Counted from the stretch's first letter, positions 22,561 to 34,079 are shown. The stretch: DNA of 64,000 nt from Diphasiastrum complanatum (GCA_029204225.1 MU831556.1:1-64000), one strand, 5' to 3'. Made by a program: numbers and translations. The notes: generated by a model not told the origin, from the sequence alone.

Positions 22561-23000
22561 TTGCATCCGTAGTAGGATAGTTCTTAAATTTGAGGAGGTA
22601 TAATGTAGAAGTTATCCCTTTTCTTCCAGTTCTCATCTTGTGCATCAATATCTACTCAGGTTGAAGGATTTTTTCAGTTCCTTGAATTTTTGGTGGTTCG
22701 GAATCTGAAAATCCTTATGGTTCCGGACCATTAAATTTTTTAAGCAAGCTTACATGCAATTTGCTATGGATTTTCCAAGTAATAGGTAAGTCAAGCTCAC
22801 ATGTAACTTCATTGATTACTTTCTTGACTTTAAAAGGTCCATAATACTTTTGGGCTAGTTTTGGGTAGACTTTCATGCTACCCTTCTTTTTCCTAAGTCT
22901 TTTCTTTTCAGATTTTAGGAGAACTAGTTCTCCTTCGTCGTACTTGATTGCCCTCCACGCATATTTGCACTTTTCTATTGTTTCTGTTGTGCATTTGCAA
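22560..23000 (-). pseudogene. Chromovirus integrase C-terminus and chromodomain (degenerate)
   Basis: This is the reverse complement of the better kept copies at 34442-34882 and 40656-41096. Recognisable pieces include the KLYPKLAQKYYGPFKV-like region (22815-22880), the FHVSLL block and the MEEEFFQEYP end of the chromodomain. Stops and frameshifts interrupt it. Chromodomains of these elements direct integration to heterochromatin by reading histone marks. Confidence 0.75.
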
Positions 23001-23590
23001 TGGATTGTTGAACCTTTGAAAAGGTGTCTCGATAATCTTGCACAAATTCATCTGAGGCAAATATCTTTTTTTTAGTCCTTAATATAGGAGGCACAATTGG
23101 TTTTCCATACATTACTTCAAAAGGTGCTTTACCAGTAGAAGAATGAACGGTGTTATTGTAAGCAAATTCTAGAATAGGAAGATAGTGTTCCCATTAAGTC
23201 TTCTGATCACTGACATAATTTCTAAACAAATCTATGATGGCTTGATTAGTACTTTCACTTTGACCATCAGTCTAGGGGTGAAAGGAAGAAGAGAATTTAA
23301 GGGTTGTCCCCAGCTTATAAAAAATGGGTCTCCAAAAGTTGCTAGTAAATCTTGTATCCCAATCCGACACTATACTTTTGGGTAGTCCATGCAACCTAAA
23401 GATGTGACGAATAAACAAATGAGCAGTTGCGGGTCCTTTAAGCTTTTTCTTACAAGGAATAAAATGAGCCTGTTTGCTAAATCTAGCAATGATAGTCCAT
23501 ATCATCTCATTTCCATTTTTGGTTTTAGGGAACCCAGAGATAAAGTCCATGGTAATATGTTCTCAGGGTGCTTCAGGAATAGGCAAGGGA
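23000..23590 (-). pseudogene. Ty3/Gypsy integrase core (broken)
   Basis: The minus strand reads MDFISGFPKTKNGNEMIW, FSKQAHFIPC, LFIRHIFRLHGLPKSIVSD (second catalytic aspartate) and FSSSFHP, then a TAG replaces the glutamine before TDGQSE (third catalytic residue). Beyond it the frame continues through APFEVMYGKP-like text. The same TAG is present in the fragment at 35219, which ties those two copies to one lineage; 34155 still has CAG. Confidence 0.88.
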
Positions 23591-23734
23591 TGAAGTAACC
23601 CTGGAGTTTTTAATCCTCGCTCATCTTTATTGTGTTGACAGATTAGACATGCATTTATGTAATGCCTTGTGTCTTGATGCATGGTAGGCCAGTAAAAGAA
23701 CCTTTTCAGAGATTTCAGAGTTAATTCATCTATG

Positions 23735-23917
23735 TCATGCATAGGGAGGACTATGGGTTTCTTGAAGGATCTTGGTTCTAAATGCTATAGGAATACATAG
23801 CTTATCCTCTTTGAATAAATATCCTTCTTTCAAAACATAGTCTTTATGACTTTTATTTCTTTCAAATATTTCAAAGATATGCTGGATGTCGGAATCATTA
23901 GCATACATACTTGTCAT
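23735..23917 (-). pseudogene. Integrase N-terminal (H2C2 region) fragment
   Basis: Sixty open codons include HIFEIFERNKSHKDYVLKEG, YLFKEDKLCIP and ILQETHSP. This corresponds to the region just before and into the H2C2 zinc-binding domain of Ty3/Gypsy integrase. It lies in the correct order between RNase H and the integrase core. Confidence 0.7.
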
Positions 23918-24067
23918 AGGAAGGAAATCTTCATGATATGCTAGAGAAATATGGTTGACCTTGGGGATTCTTGATAATGCATCGGCGACCTTATTGTCCT
24001 TTCCTGGGTGATGAAGTAGCTGAAAATGGAAAGTGCTAAGGTAGTTAGCCCATTTTAGATGTTTTTC

Positions 24068-24595
24068 TCAAATTAGTTGCTGGGTGAGAAAGTACCTAAG
24101 GCTTTGATGATCTGTTTTAACTAGGAAATCATTTCCTAGTAGATAGTGCTTCCATAACTTACGGGCATGAATAATGGCCAAAAGTTCTTTTTCATAAATG
24201 TCATACTGTACTTCTGCCCCTTGAAGTCGTCTGCTTTCAAAGGCTACAACATGACCTTCTTGGTTTAAGACTGCCCCAATACAGTCTAAACTTGCATTCA
24301 CTTCCACAAAGAAAGGTTTACGAAGGTCAGGAATGATAAGAACAGGTCCAGTGGTAAGTGCATGCTTCAGATTATCAAACGCATTTTGCTCTTTCTTATA
24401 CCAATAAAATTTTACTCTCTTCTTAATGAGTTCATTTAGTGGTGAGGCTATATGAGCAAAATGGCGAATAAATTTTCTATAATAGGAACATAAGCCTAGG
24501 AAAGACCGAAATTCATGAATATTTCTTGGTTTAGGCCAGTCTTGTATGGCCTTAATCTTTGAAAGGTCCATTTGGATTCCTTCCTTTGAAATCAT
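24068..24595 (-). pseudogene. Ty3/Gypsy RT thumb and RNase H
   Basis: A 175-codon open segment shows KIKAIQDWPKPRNIHEFRSF, LGLCSYYRKFI, then RNase H with GAVLNQEGHVVAFESRRLQ, YDIYEKELLAIIHA and KTDHQSLRYFL. The first RNase H catalytic aspartate, normally in a DAS motif, reads NAS, a change that would abolish activity. It continues directly from the RT palm segment upstream. Confidence 0.9.
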
Positions 24596-24618
24596 ATGTC
24601 CTAGAAAGTGTATCTTTT

Positions 24619-25115
24619 CTAGAAAGAATTTGTTTTCTTACCTTTTATGAGAAGTGAGTTTTCTTGTAGAGTTCTAAAGACGATATCTAGATGTCTTTTA
24701 TGTTCTTCTTTATTTGCATTGAAGACTAAGATGTCATCAAAGAATGTTCCTACAAAACGTTGATGAGGTCGAAAGATTCGTTCCATCATTCTATTGAATG
24801 TTGCGGGAGCATTAGTAAGACCAAAAGGTACCACTACAAGTTCATAAAGGCCAGAGTTAAATCTGAAAGCAGTTTTATGGACATCTTTGGGTGCTACTCT
24901 GATCTGGTGGTATCCACTTGTCAAATCCATTCTACTAAAGATACAAGATCCATAATGTCATCTATTCTTGGAATAGGAAAACGGTTCTTAGCTGTAATCT
25001 TGTTGAAAGCACGATAGTCCACACACATCCTAAAACTCCCATCTTTCTTTTGTACCAAAAGCACAAGAGAGCAACAGGGGGAGTTACTGGGTTTTATAAG
25101 ACCTTTCTCTAACAA
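24619..25115 (-). pseudogene. Ty3/Gypsy RT fingers and palm (one frameshift)
   Basis: Two overlapping frames are present. 24921-25115 reads LEKGLIKPSNSPC, LVQKKDGSFRMCVDYRAFN and NRFPIPRIDD. 24619-24930 reads MDLTSGYHQIRVAPKDVHKT, PFGLTNAPATF and TFFDDILVF, which is the FFDD variant of the polymerase motif. The frameshift lies near 24925. The order is right for a normal Gypsy pol. Confidence 0.92.
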
Positions 25116-25136
25116 ATCATTAATTTGTTTAGAAAT

Positions 25137-25514
25137 TTATTCTTGTTGAGAATGGCTTACCCTATAGGGAGGCCTATTGGGTATGGAACTTCCAGAGATA
25201 ATGTCTATCGTATAATCTTCAGGCCTTTCAGGGGGTAAGGATTTTGGTAGCTCATTAGAAAAACAAGAAAAATACTTTAGTAAAAAGTCTTTTCTATTAT
25301 TGTCCAAAGAATACATATTTCCATCAACATCATCATCCATACTTTGAACAAACAACAAATAAGAAAATACTGCTTTCTTTAGTACCTTTGATACCTGAAT
25401 ATGGCTTCCCAAAGAGATTGTTTCGCCACTCTGTCCTGCATGCATAGTAACATCTTTACCCTTGTGCTTACATGAAATCAAATGCTTATTATAGTCCACA
25501 AGAGGGTTGTGCAT
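25137..25514 (-). pseudogene. Protease-RT connector of the chromovirus
   Basis: A 125-codon open segment ends with LPKSLPPERPEDYTIDI...NRPPYRVS, the conserved lead-in to Gypsy RT. Its N-terminal part (DYNKHLISCKHKGKDVTMHA) follows the retropepsin. An in-frame stop separates it from the RT segment. Confidence 0.85.
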
Positions 25515-25800
25515 TTTGTGCCAGTCATGCCTAAGATTACATCTACTCTTTGTAAAGGACCTACCATGAATTCTATAGGTTCATATTAATCGGAGATTTG
25601 AAGCTTAAGTTTTCCAATTACAGGATAAATGTTTGCATCACCATCAACAAAAGCACCTTTAGCCTTAAGCATAGATTCAGAGAAGGAACCAACTCCTATC
25701 TCTTGTACAAGCTTAAAAGAGATGAAATTATGAGAGGAGCCTGCATCAAAGAGAATTAAACAGAGTTTGTTATGGATTTGTTCCCATGTCTTGAGGAGAT
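25515..25800 (-). pseudogene. Gypsy aspartic protease region
   Basis: On the minus strand the text LFDAGSSHNFISFKLVQEIG corresponds to the DSG-S/T-HNFI active-site block of plant Gypsy proteases, with A in the second position. Interruptions are present, and I do not see a single open frame across it. Confidence 0.65.
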
Positions 25801-25816
25801 CATGGCTTTGAGTGTC

Positions 25817-26149
25817 TTAAATGTTTTGTACGACAACCTGCTTCTCTTTGTCTGCACTTGAAGCTTTGGTATATTTGAGTGGACATTTAAAGAAAAGGTG
25901 TCCCTTTTTCCCACACTTGACTTGTTCTTTGGAAAGGCGTTGAATCTTCTCTTTTGGAGTTTGAGTGGCGGGATGTTCCTTCCTTTTGTTTATGCTTCCA
26001 TTTCGATGATTATCCTGCAGTTTTGTTCTAGTAGCATAATATATGTCTTGTTCCAAAGTATCAGCTTGCACTAGATCTAAGCCCCAATAGAACTTTCTTT
26101 TCTGTTCTTTCTTGGAAATGGAATGTAAAGTCTGAACTTTCAAAAGCAA
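25817..26149 (-). pseudogene. Gypsy gag C-terminus with damaged zinc knuckle
   Basis: This 110-codon segment includes NRKRKEHPATQTPK-like basic text and VKCGKKGHLFFKCPLKY. The CCHC knuckle keeps its second cysteine, histidine and last cysteine. The first cysteine, expected three residues before the second, is replaced (QVKC). The element ends here: at about 26150 it abuts a Copia fragment, and the N-terminal gag and 5' LTR are missing. Confidence 0.75.
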
Positions 26150-26163
26150 CTCCCAAATTTTTT

Positions 26164-27222
26164 TTACATACTAGGATTAGTCATATAGTGACTAAGAGAG
26201 CTGAATGCAAAAGCTATATTTGGCCTGGTATTGATCATGGCGTACATAAGAAATCCTATAATAGAATGGTAAGAATACTCACGCATATGCTGCTTCTCAT
26301 GAATTGCTTGGAGACATTGGTCCTTTGACAGTTTGAGACCTAGTTCCATTGGCGGGAGAGCTAACTTGCAATTGATCAGACTATATCTGACTAAATTGTT
26401 GAAGATGTACCTCTGTTGTGTAATGTGGATCAACTTCTGTTTTCTATCTCTGTGGATTTGTATACCAATCCCAGATCGGTCATGTCGAATTCGAAAGATA
26501 GCATTGTCTTAGCTTCTTTTATCAGATCAGTACCGTTGCTGAAAAGCAATGTATCATCCACATACTAAGTGATAATGATAAAAGACTGCTGCATTGCTTT
26601 GAAATAAACGTTTGAATTTGAAGAGCTAGGTGTATAGCCGTGATCAGTAAAAAAAGTATTGATCCTTTGAAACCATGCTCTAGTAGATTTCTTCAAGCCA
26701 TAAAGTGCCTTATGGAGTTTGCACACATGTTTGCATTTACTCTTGATAATATAACCTTCGAGTTGCACCATGTAAATGCCTTCCTCGATAACTCCATTGA
26801 GATATGTTGTTTGTACATCCATTGGATGTATTTCCAAATATGATGCAACGGCAAATGATAGCAAAAGTCGAATAGAAGAATGCTTGACTACTGGACTGAA
26901 AGTTTCAGTGTAATTGACGTTGTATACCTGAGAAAATCCTTTGGCTACAAGTCGTGCCTTTCTTTTGTTGATGCTTCCATCTGCGTTGTACTTGACTTTG
27001 AAAATCCATTTGCAATCAACTACATTTCTGTTGGCAAGTAATTCAACAATCGTCCATGTTCGGTTCTTGATAAGCAATGAATACTCTTTATTCATAGCTT
27101 TTTTTTAGAGATCTGAATTAGGCTGACTGAGTGCTTCTTGGACAGACGTTGGTTCCTAAACAAGATAATCTACAAACTTGTCAATATACCAGTTAGGTGG
27201 TCTGCTAGTCCTTGAAGATCTT
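26164..27222 (-). pseudogene. Copia reverse transcriptase fragment (third lineage)
   Basis: The minus strand starts near 27222 with a PKRSSRTSRPPNWYID linker. After an in-frame stop it opens at 27095 into RT: NRTWTIVEL, CKWIFKVKYNADGSINKRKA, NYTETFSPV, PMDVQTTYLNG and LHKALYGLKKS. The YVDD motif (26553-26564) directly follows a TAG. The frame then shifts and resumes at 26433-26164 with FNNLVRYSLINCKLALPPME and TRPNIAFAFSSLSHYM. It lacks LTRs, gag, integrase and RNase H. It is a different lineage from the other Copia elements here. It separates the truncated chromovirus from unit B copy 3. Confidence 0.88.
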
Positions 27223-28139
27223 TTGGGTAATACAAGAAGTTTTTCCGTCTCATGTACCAAACTATATGAAAAAAGTCGTCTTCATCGTATTTCTCCCACT
27301 GCAGTCACCAATGTACACCAGGGAACTATAAATTATCACTTTTTATTTCTCACATATGGGAGATTAAGCACACGTTAAAATCAAAAGACCCTTCTTCAAA
27401 CATTTGGAGAGCAATGCGCTTTATAATGTGACCTAGTTGTATAACCCACTATATATAATAAAGTTGACTTTGAATGCAGATGACCCTTTGTACTCTAACC
27501 ATACCAGTGGCATTTCAGACTCATAGTCTTCTAATGGGAAGTTAAGTTTCTCGGTGTGAGCAAGTTGAATTACTGCCGTATCATAATTCCTGAGCCACAA
27601 CATAATTCTAACACATTAGCATACCAACGGAGTTATGAACGATATTTAGGATGGTAATTTCATAAACCAGAAATTCATTGAGAATCAGTTAACCGCCACC
27701 AGTTCACACAAACCTGGCTGTTGCTATCTCATTATGATAGGCACCTGCACAGCAAAGTGGCGCTCATTAGCATCAAGAATAAGTCATTTCCGAGCATCCT
27801 CGAGGTCTTGTTTTTTAATGAGGTTGTATCAATCCATAAATTCATTGTCACAAAAATTGTACCAATGGAGAGCTGTCCAGGGTTAGCCATTGCTCCAAAA
27901 CGTTTGTCGCCTATTCTTTTCCTGTTATTGGAAAATGAAAAACCATATAAACTGGTTGCATTTCAAACATATGTAAGTAGCTTTGTGAAGAAAATAAAAA
28001 ACGCTAGATCTTACGAAAAATAAATCAAATTTGCTCAGGCCATAGCTACAGATCACTTGCGTTCTAAGAGACTTTACATGTAAATAGCTTTACAAATGTC
28101 ATCGATTTCTCACAATAATTATTTTTCAAAGAATTCATG

Positions 28140-28231
28140 TCATCCGGCGGAATTCCATACCAGATATTTGCTTCCCATCTTCCCGTTTGTTTTATGTGAT
28201 AAACACCTTTATACTTACTCCTCCCTACCAT
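28140..28231 (-). pseudogene. AP2/ERF-like exon, copy 3
   Basis: From the ATG at 28231 the minus strand reads MVGRSKYKGVYHIKQTGRWE then ANIWYG in one frame. It diverges after that through a deletion (about 12 bp missing relative to copy 2). SKYKGVYH...TGRWEA-IW is typical of the first half of an AP2/ERF domain. This copy confirms that the frame in copies 1 and 2 is not chance, since it is readable without the copy 1 frameshift and differs from copy 2 at several residues. Confidence 0.55.
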
Positions 28232-28543
28232 AGCTGCCCGTGAATTTCACTCTCACGTAGAGTTAACCGGCAAAATCGATGTAGAGGATTGCGATTGCCT
28301 GAGAAAAAATTATTTGTAGTTGAAATTTACAATGAAGTAGCACGATAGCTAACTGTGATATGAAGTATGAAAAATCGGAGCTAACGTGGAAGCAAACATA
28401 TGAGATAGAATGTCACCCGAGTTAGACAAAATGGGTTTTCTAAAATTTTATTGGTCCACGTGTTTGATGGGCAGTTGAAAGGTAGTTCAAGTGAGGATGA
28501 AGGGAAAACACGTGCATTTTAGAGAGACTAAACACGAGCTTTC

Positions 28544-28579
28544 AGAAACTTCTGGAAAGTACTAGAAACTTCTGGAAAG
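28544..28579. promoter_or_regulatory. Two perfect tandem heat-shock-element-like sites
   Basis: AGAAACTTCTGGAAAG occurs at 28544-28559 and again at 28564-28579, an exact 20-bp tandem duplication. A further GAAgtTTC follows at 28581. Each is a full nGAAnnTTCnnGAAn. They lie about 315-350 bp upstream of the AP2-like ATG at 28231. Whether they are ever bound is unknown. Confidence 0.55.
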
Positions 28580-28807
28580 CGAAGTTTCCACAGAGTGCGT
28601 GCAAGTGATGGATCGAGAGACAAGAATGTGATTTGGAGAGAGGGAGTTGAGAGATGGAGAGAGGAAAAAATGTGTCTTCTTGTGGATCTAGAAAGGTTGC
28701 TTTGATGAGATAGGAGGAAATTAAACACACGCTCTAATTCATTTTAATGTATCGTGTTTGCAGATAAGTGTATGATTTATTCTGATTCAGATTTTCTTTC
28801 CTGGCTC

Positions 28808-28811
<4 letters not shown>

Positions 28812-28871
<60 letters not shown>
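28812..28871. repeat. (GA)30 microsatellite
   Basis: An uninterrupted GA run of about 60 bp in unit B copy 3, orthologous to 3934-3963 and 13033-13101. Confidence 0.97.
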
Positions 28872-28874
<3 letters not shown>

Positions 28875-29086
28875 ATGCACCAAAGATGCCTTTGATGTTT
28901 ACAATTCAAATGCTGGGGAGCGGCTGCTACACTCCTTACAAATCGCCAAATAATTTGCCCTTTACTCTGGAGCTGGATTGAACGATCATCAAGGACATAT
29001 GCTGCATGCTATTGATTTATGAGGGTTTTAGAGGTAGGAGGTGGCAGTAGTAATTTGAATCAATAACCCAGCTACAAACGCGATGA

Positions 29087-29145
29087 GAGAGAGAGAAAAG
29101 AGAGAGAGAGAGAAAAGAGAGAGAGAGAGAGGGAGAGAGAGAGAG
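29087..29145. repeat. GA-rich interrupted microsatellite
   Basis: GA runs are interrupted by AAAAG and GGG. It is orthologous in position to 4174-4257 and 13313-13424. Confidence 0.9.
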
Positions 29146-30300
29146 GGGTTAATGTGATTGAGAGACTAAGAGGATGCGAGTGAGTGAGAGAGCATAGGTT
29201 GCAGAACGTGAGAGGAGAGAAGATTTGAGAGAGCGGGAAAATATTGAACATTTAGGGTATTTAAGGTTAGGGTTTTTTTTTAGGCCAGATATCTAAAATG
29301 TGAATTAATAAAATTGACTTCAATCACTATGTGATCTCTCTCTCTCTCTCTCTCTCTCAAATAATTTGGGATTTCTTAAACTAATTATCACTTAGCTTAC
29401 ATACACAATATGAGTCATGTAGTGCTAAATATTACTCCTTACACCTAATGGAATCACCATGCTCAATAATTCTCACCACTTCTCACAATTACCTAGAATC
29501 GAAGCAAAGAAACACAAACATAACTATTTGAAGAGCTATGAGCATTTGATAACAAGGTATGATTCAGACCCTATTGATGTTGAGAGCTAACATAAAGTAC
29601 AGCTTGCTTTTCCTGCAACATTTTCATATCAAATCAATCTTCTTGGATCCTTCTTGGATAATAAGAAAGCAAATTGACTAGACATAAATGGCCTAGAAAC
29701 ATGATTACAATTTAAAGAGGATGGATTGAAGTGGCTAATATCTTAAAAATCAATACTTTTAGGCTAGAAGGGATTTTCAAAATTCTCACCATCTCCAGCT
29801 CTTCCAAGAGAATATTTACAAGTGTGAGTAGAAAGGGAAACTTGATTTTTCTAGTGATTGGAATAACATTCTCAATATCTTCTACTGGTTCAAATAGGTC
29901 CCTATAAGCATGTTTGTGTTATTCTTGTACTACTAGTGCTTTGTTGGATGTAGCTAAGAAAACATATGAATTTTCAGCACATTGTTAAGGAGATGGAAAA
30001 AATTTGGTCGTATTGGAAACAAACAATGATTGGATTTTAGCAACTATTAATGACATTTTGCTTTCGATAAATCTTGAGATAAAAAGCATAGTGTTGTACG
30101 TATCGTCACTAGTTTTAGTGATAACGATTCGCTTTGCATCACCTGAAGATTCCCTCTGATTGGAGCTTGTAAGCAAAAGCTATCTACAGAAAATGAGAAT
30201 CAAAAACATTATTAGCAGTCACAGAATCATGGAAATTATCTATTCATAACAAGGCCAAAGGAAATTTTGAATATTTATCACCACTGCATAATAACATATA

Positions 30301-31495
30301 CAAACCACCAGGTTTGACTCACAAAGTATCATGCAACCACAATGCTCATACAGAGAGTCTACCACCATACTCTCGACCAACTGACTCGTCCCAAATCCAA
30401 CTTGACCACAAGTGGACCGCATGAGCGACATGGCTCAAACTGAGAAAATCCCACTGCCACCATGAGACTTACATCCTCCATCTAGCTAGGATGACATCCT
30501 ATTAGACACTTACAAGTACGAACCTGTAAAGTTGACATAAATACACAGCTGAGGCTCAACTTGAGGAAATCTTACTGCCACCATAAGATTTCACCCTCAC
30601 CAGATAGATAGCTAGTAGACAATGACAAGTCAATCAGCATAAATGACTACTTTGTTTTACTATAGCAAATGCACAACCACATAAAACTCCGACTCGGATC
30701 TAAACTCCCGTGACAAGGCAACATGCAAGCCCACCCACACTCATGCAAACCAACACGAATGATAAAGTGTCAAATACATGACCAAGGCCTGCCCATAAGT
30801 GGTATCCTATCGTACCAACACTTGTGCCACCTGTAGATCCGCTGCCACACTACTGGTCACCAAATCAGGTCCTCAACCATGGCCTGCACCTGTACCAAGA
30901 TCCTCTCACGTCCTAGCAGATCCAACTGTCCAATAAGTCCTGAAAGCTGATCCCCATCCATTCCCCATGCACTAAGCACAAGAGTCTACCAAGGACTCAA
31001 CGAATGAATGTAGACAAACCTCACCATAGGCTATACCTGAGTAGCTCGCCCATCTCCCAGAGATATTGATGATGATTTGCCTCTCCTACATCTGATGCAG
31101 GCTCAACTTCCCATACTTGACGTTGCCAACTCTGATTTGACCAGTATATAGGCCTCCCACCAAGGAGCCTATCTCCCTACAACATCCATCATAGCGTCCA
31201 AGCCAAAGCAAATGCACTAGATCCACTATTGTGATGAACAACTCACCCATTATCCATAGCATATCAGGTAGGATAGCTCCATAACCCTATACCCTCCTGT
31301 ACCATGTTTTCTTGAAGTGAAGGTCTACTATTTCTAAAGTCCTGACATTAGAAGTTGTGACTTAAAAAAAAGAACAAGTCATCAAAACACTGTTAAATAG
31401 AACTTGAAAAAGAACTCAAAAAGTTAGGGAAGAGCTTTAACATTCAATCACAAAGTCATTCATTCAAGAGACTTGTTGAGTGGTCAAGATGGGGA
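30301..31495 (-). repeat. Gypsy LTR (unit C, copy 3)
   Basis: A full-length minus-strand copy, collinear with 20446-21645 and joined to unit B at the same base. It ends at a C-run (31496-31506) in the poly-purine position. Only about 140 bp of internal sequence (to 31640) follows before the match to copy 2 is lost. Confidence 0.8.
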
Positions 31496-31506
31496 CCCCC
31501 CCCCCT

Positions 31507-31852
31507 CTAGAAGAATTTTTCTTTTCAAATTATGCAAGACCAATTGGCCCAAGGCCAATTACATATACAGTGGTTTTGGGAAGATGGATTCTTAGATCTT
31601 TACATCAACCAGAAGTTTACAAATTATGGATCTTAAAGAATCTTATACCAAGAAAAGTGGGTCCTTATGACATGCAAGGACTTATTGATCAAGAAAAGAA
31701 CATGCATAGGCATTTGACAATAGTAGGTATGGCATGCATGAATCCAATTTGACATGCAAGCTTCAATTTCAACATGCAAACTTCAAGTTTATACATGAAA
31801 GTTCCCAAATCAGACATGCAACTCCTAAATCAGACATGCATAACCAAAAAGT
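31507..31852. other. Chromovirus internal remnant and ACATGCA-rich filler
   Basis: The first 135 bp match 21690-21790. From 31640 the sequence is unique and then becomes ACATGCAA-rich (31745-31850), leading into a minisatellite. A 90-codon open frame at 31480-31752 exists, but its start lies inside the LTR and C-run and it shows no domain. I see no gene. Confidence 0.55.
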
Positions 31853-31950
31853 TATGGATGATGTGACATGCAAAGTCATCAAGTCATGGATGGTGTGACA
31901 TGCATGGCCATCAAGTCATGGATGGTGTGACATGCATGGCTTCCTGAAGC
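31853..31950. repeat. 32-bp minisatellite, array 1
   Basis: Three units with an exact 32-bp period (TGTGACATGCA at 31862, 31894 and 31926) contain GTCATGGATGGTGTGACATG. It is the same unit, in inverse orientation, as the five-unit array at 42206-42376. The right edge is fused directly to a Gypsy integrase fragment. Confidence 0.9.
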
Positions 31951-33070
31951 ACCCTGGGAACATATTACCATGGACTTTATCTCTGGGTTCCCTAAAACCA
32001 AAAATTGAAATGAGATGATATGGACTATCATTGATAGATTTAGCAAACAGGCTCATTTATTTCCTTGTAAGAAAAACCTTAAAGGACCCACAGCTGCTCA
32101 TTTGTTTATTCGTCACACCTTTAGGTTGCATGGACTACCCAAAAATATAGTGTCGGATCGGGATACAAGATTTACTAGCAACTTTTGGAGAGCCCTTTTT
32201 GATAATCTGGGGACAACCCTTAAATTCTTTTCTTCCTTTCACCCCAAATTGATGGTCAAAGTGAAATTACTAATCGAGCCATCATAGATTTGTTGAGAAA
32301 TTATGTAAGTGATCAGAAGACTCAATGGGAACACTATCTTCCTATTCTAGAATTTTCTTACAATAACCCTTTTGAAGTAATGTATGGAAAACCAATTGTG
32401 CCTCCTGTATTAAGGACTAAAGGAAAAATATTTGCCTCAGATGAATTTGTTCAGGATTATCAAGACACCTTTTCAAAGGTTCAACAATCCATTGCAAATG
32501 CACAACAGAAACAGTAGAAAAGTGCAAATATGCATCGGAGGGCAATCAAGTACGACGAAGGAGAACTAGTTCTCCTAAAATCCTGAAAAGAAAAGACTCA
32601 AAAAAAAGAAGGGCAGCATGAAACTCTACCCAAAACTAGCCCAAAAGTATTATGGACCTTTTAAAGTCAAGAAAATAATCAATGAACTTACATGTGAGCT
32701 TCACTTACATATTACTTGGAAAATCCATGACAAATTTCATGTAAGCTTGCTAAAAAAATTCAATGGTCCAGAACCAGAAGGATTTTCAGATTCCAACTTA
32801 CCAGAAGTTCAAAGAACTGAGGAAACCCTTCAACCTGAATAGATATTGACACACAAGACAAGAACTGGAAGAAAAAGGATAACTTCTACATTATACCTCC
32901 TCAAATTTAAGAACTATCCTACTACGAATGCAAGATGGATGGAAGAAGAATTCTTCCAAGAGTATCCAGAAATTTTAAATGTTTATTTGAGAAATGGCCA
33001 TTGAGGACAATGCTTAATGTGTCGGAGGGAATTTAAAATTGTATAGACCAAATTGACCAGGAAATCCTTC
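31945..33070 (+). pseudogene. Chromovirus integrase to chromodomain, fragment 1
   Basis: The plus strand reads PWEHITMDFISGFPKTK, a stop, then 32015-32287 with FSKQAHLFPC and HGLPKNIVSDRDTRFTS (both catalytic aspartates). After a frameshift it continues from 32290 (LLRNYVSDQKTQWEHYLP) and ends with the C-terminal KLAQKYYGPFKV and chromodomain text (32618-33000). The APFEVMYGK region has lost about 30 bp (YNNPFEVMYGK). It begins abruptly against the minisatellite, so everything upstream of the integrase is missing. Confidence 0.88.
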
Positions 33071-34067
33071 GGGGGGGGGCGGTCCCCAGCAGCAAGTCTC
33101 TTGAATGAATGACTTTGTGATTGAATGTTAAAGCTGTTCCCTAAGTTTTTGAGTTCTTTTTCAAGTTTTGATGACTTGTTCTTTTTTTTAAGTCACAACT
33201 TCTAATGTCAGGACTTTAGAAATAGTAGACCTTCACTTCAAGTTCACATGGTACAGGAGGGTATAGGGTTATGGAGCTATCCTACCTGATATGCTATGGA
33301 TCATGGGTGAGTTGTTCATCACAATAGTGGATCTAGTGTATTTGCTTTATGGGAGATGGGCGAGCTACTCAGTTATAGCCTATGGTGAGGTTTGTCTACA
33401 TTCATTTATTGAGTCCTTGGTAGACTCTTGTGCTTAGTGCATGGAAAATGGATAGGGATCAGCTTCAGGACTTATTGGACAGTTGGATATGCTTGGACGT
33501 GAGAGGATCTTGGTACAGGTGCAGGCCATGGTTGAGGACCTAATTTGGTGACCAGTGGTGTAGCAGCGGATCTACAGGTGGCACAGGTGTTGGTACGATG
33601 GGATACCACTTATGGGCAGGCCTTGGTCATGTATTTGACGTGTTATTATTCGTGTTGGTTTGCGTGAGTGTGTGTGGGCTTGCATGTTGCCTTGTCACGG
33701 GAGTTTAGATCTAAGTCGGGGTTTTATCTGGTCGGCATTTGCTACAGTAAAACAAAGTAGTCATTTATGTTGATTGACTTGTCATTGTCTACTAGCTATC
33801 TATCTAGTGAGGGTGCAATCTTATGGTGGCAGTAAGATTTCCTTAGGTTGAGCCTTAGCTGCTCATTTATGTCAGCTTTACGGGTTCGTACTTGTAAGTG
33901 TCTGATAGGATGTCAGCCTAGCTAGATGGAGGATGTAAGTCTCATGGTGGCAGTGAGATTTCCTCAGTTTGAGACATGTCGCTCATGTGCTCCACTTGTG
34001 GTCAAGTTGGATTGGGGACGAGTCAGTTGGTCGAGAGTATGGCGGTAGACTCTCTGTATGAGCATTG
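33071..34067 (+). repeat. Gypsy LTR (unit C, copy 4), plus strand
   Basis: A nine-G poly-purine tract at 33071-33079 is followed by the LTR in plus orientation, the inverse of copies 1-3. It stops near 34067, about 110 bp short of the full end, where a second integrase fragment begins. With the fragment before it, it forms the 3' end of one element. Confidence 0.8.
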
Positions 34068-34079
34068 TCAGCTTTACAA

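Larger units (their letters stand above)
27226..30300. repeat. Composite repeat unit B, copy 3
   Basis: This is the third copy, about 3.07 kb, starting at AGAAGTTTTTCCGTCTCATG where it meets the Copia RT fragment and therefore lacking unit A. It contains the AP2-like exon, two perfect heat-shock-element-like sites and GA tracts, and runs into Gypsy LTR copy 3. Confidence 0.9.
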
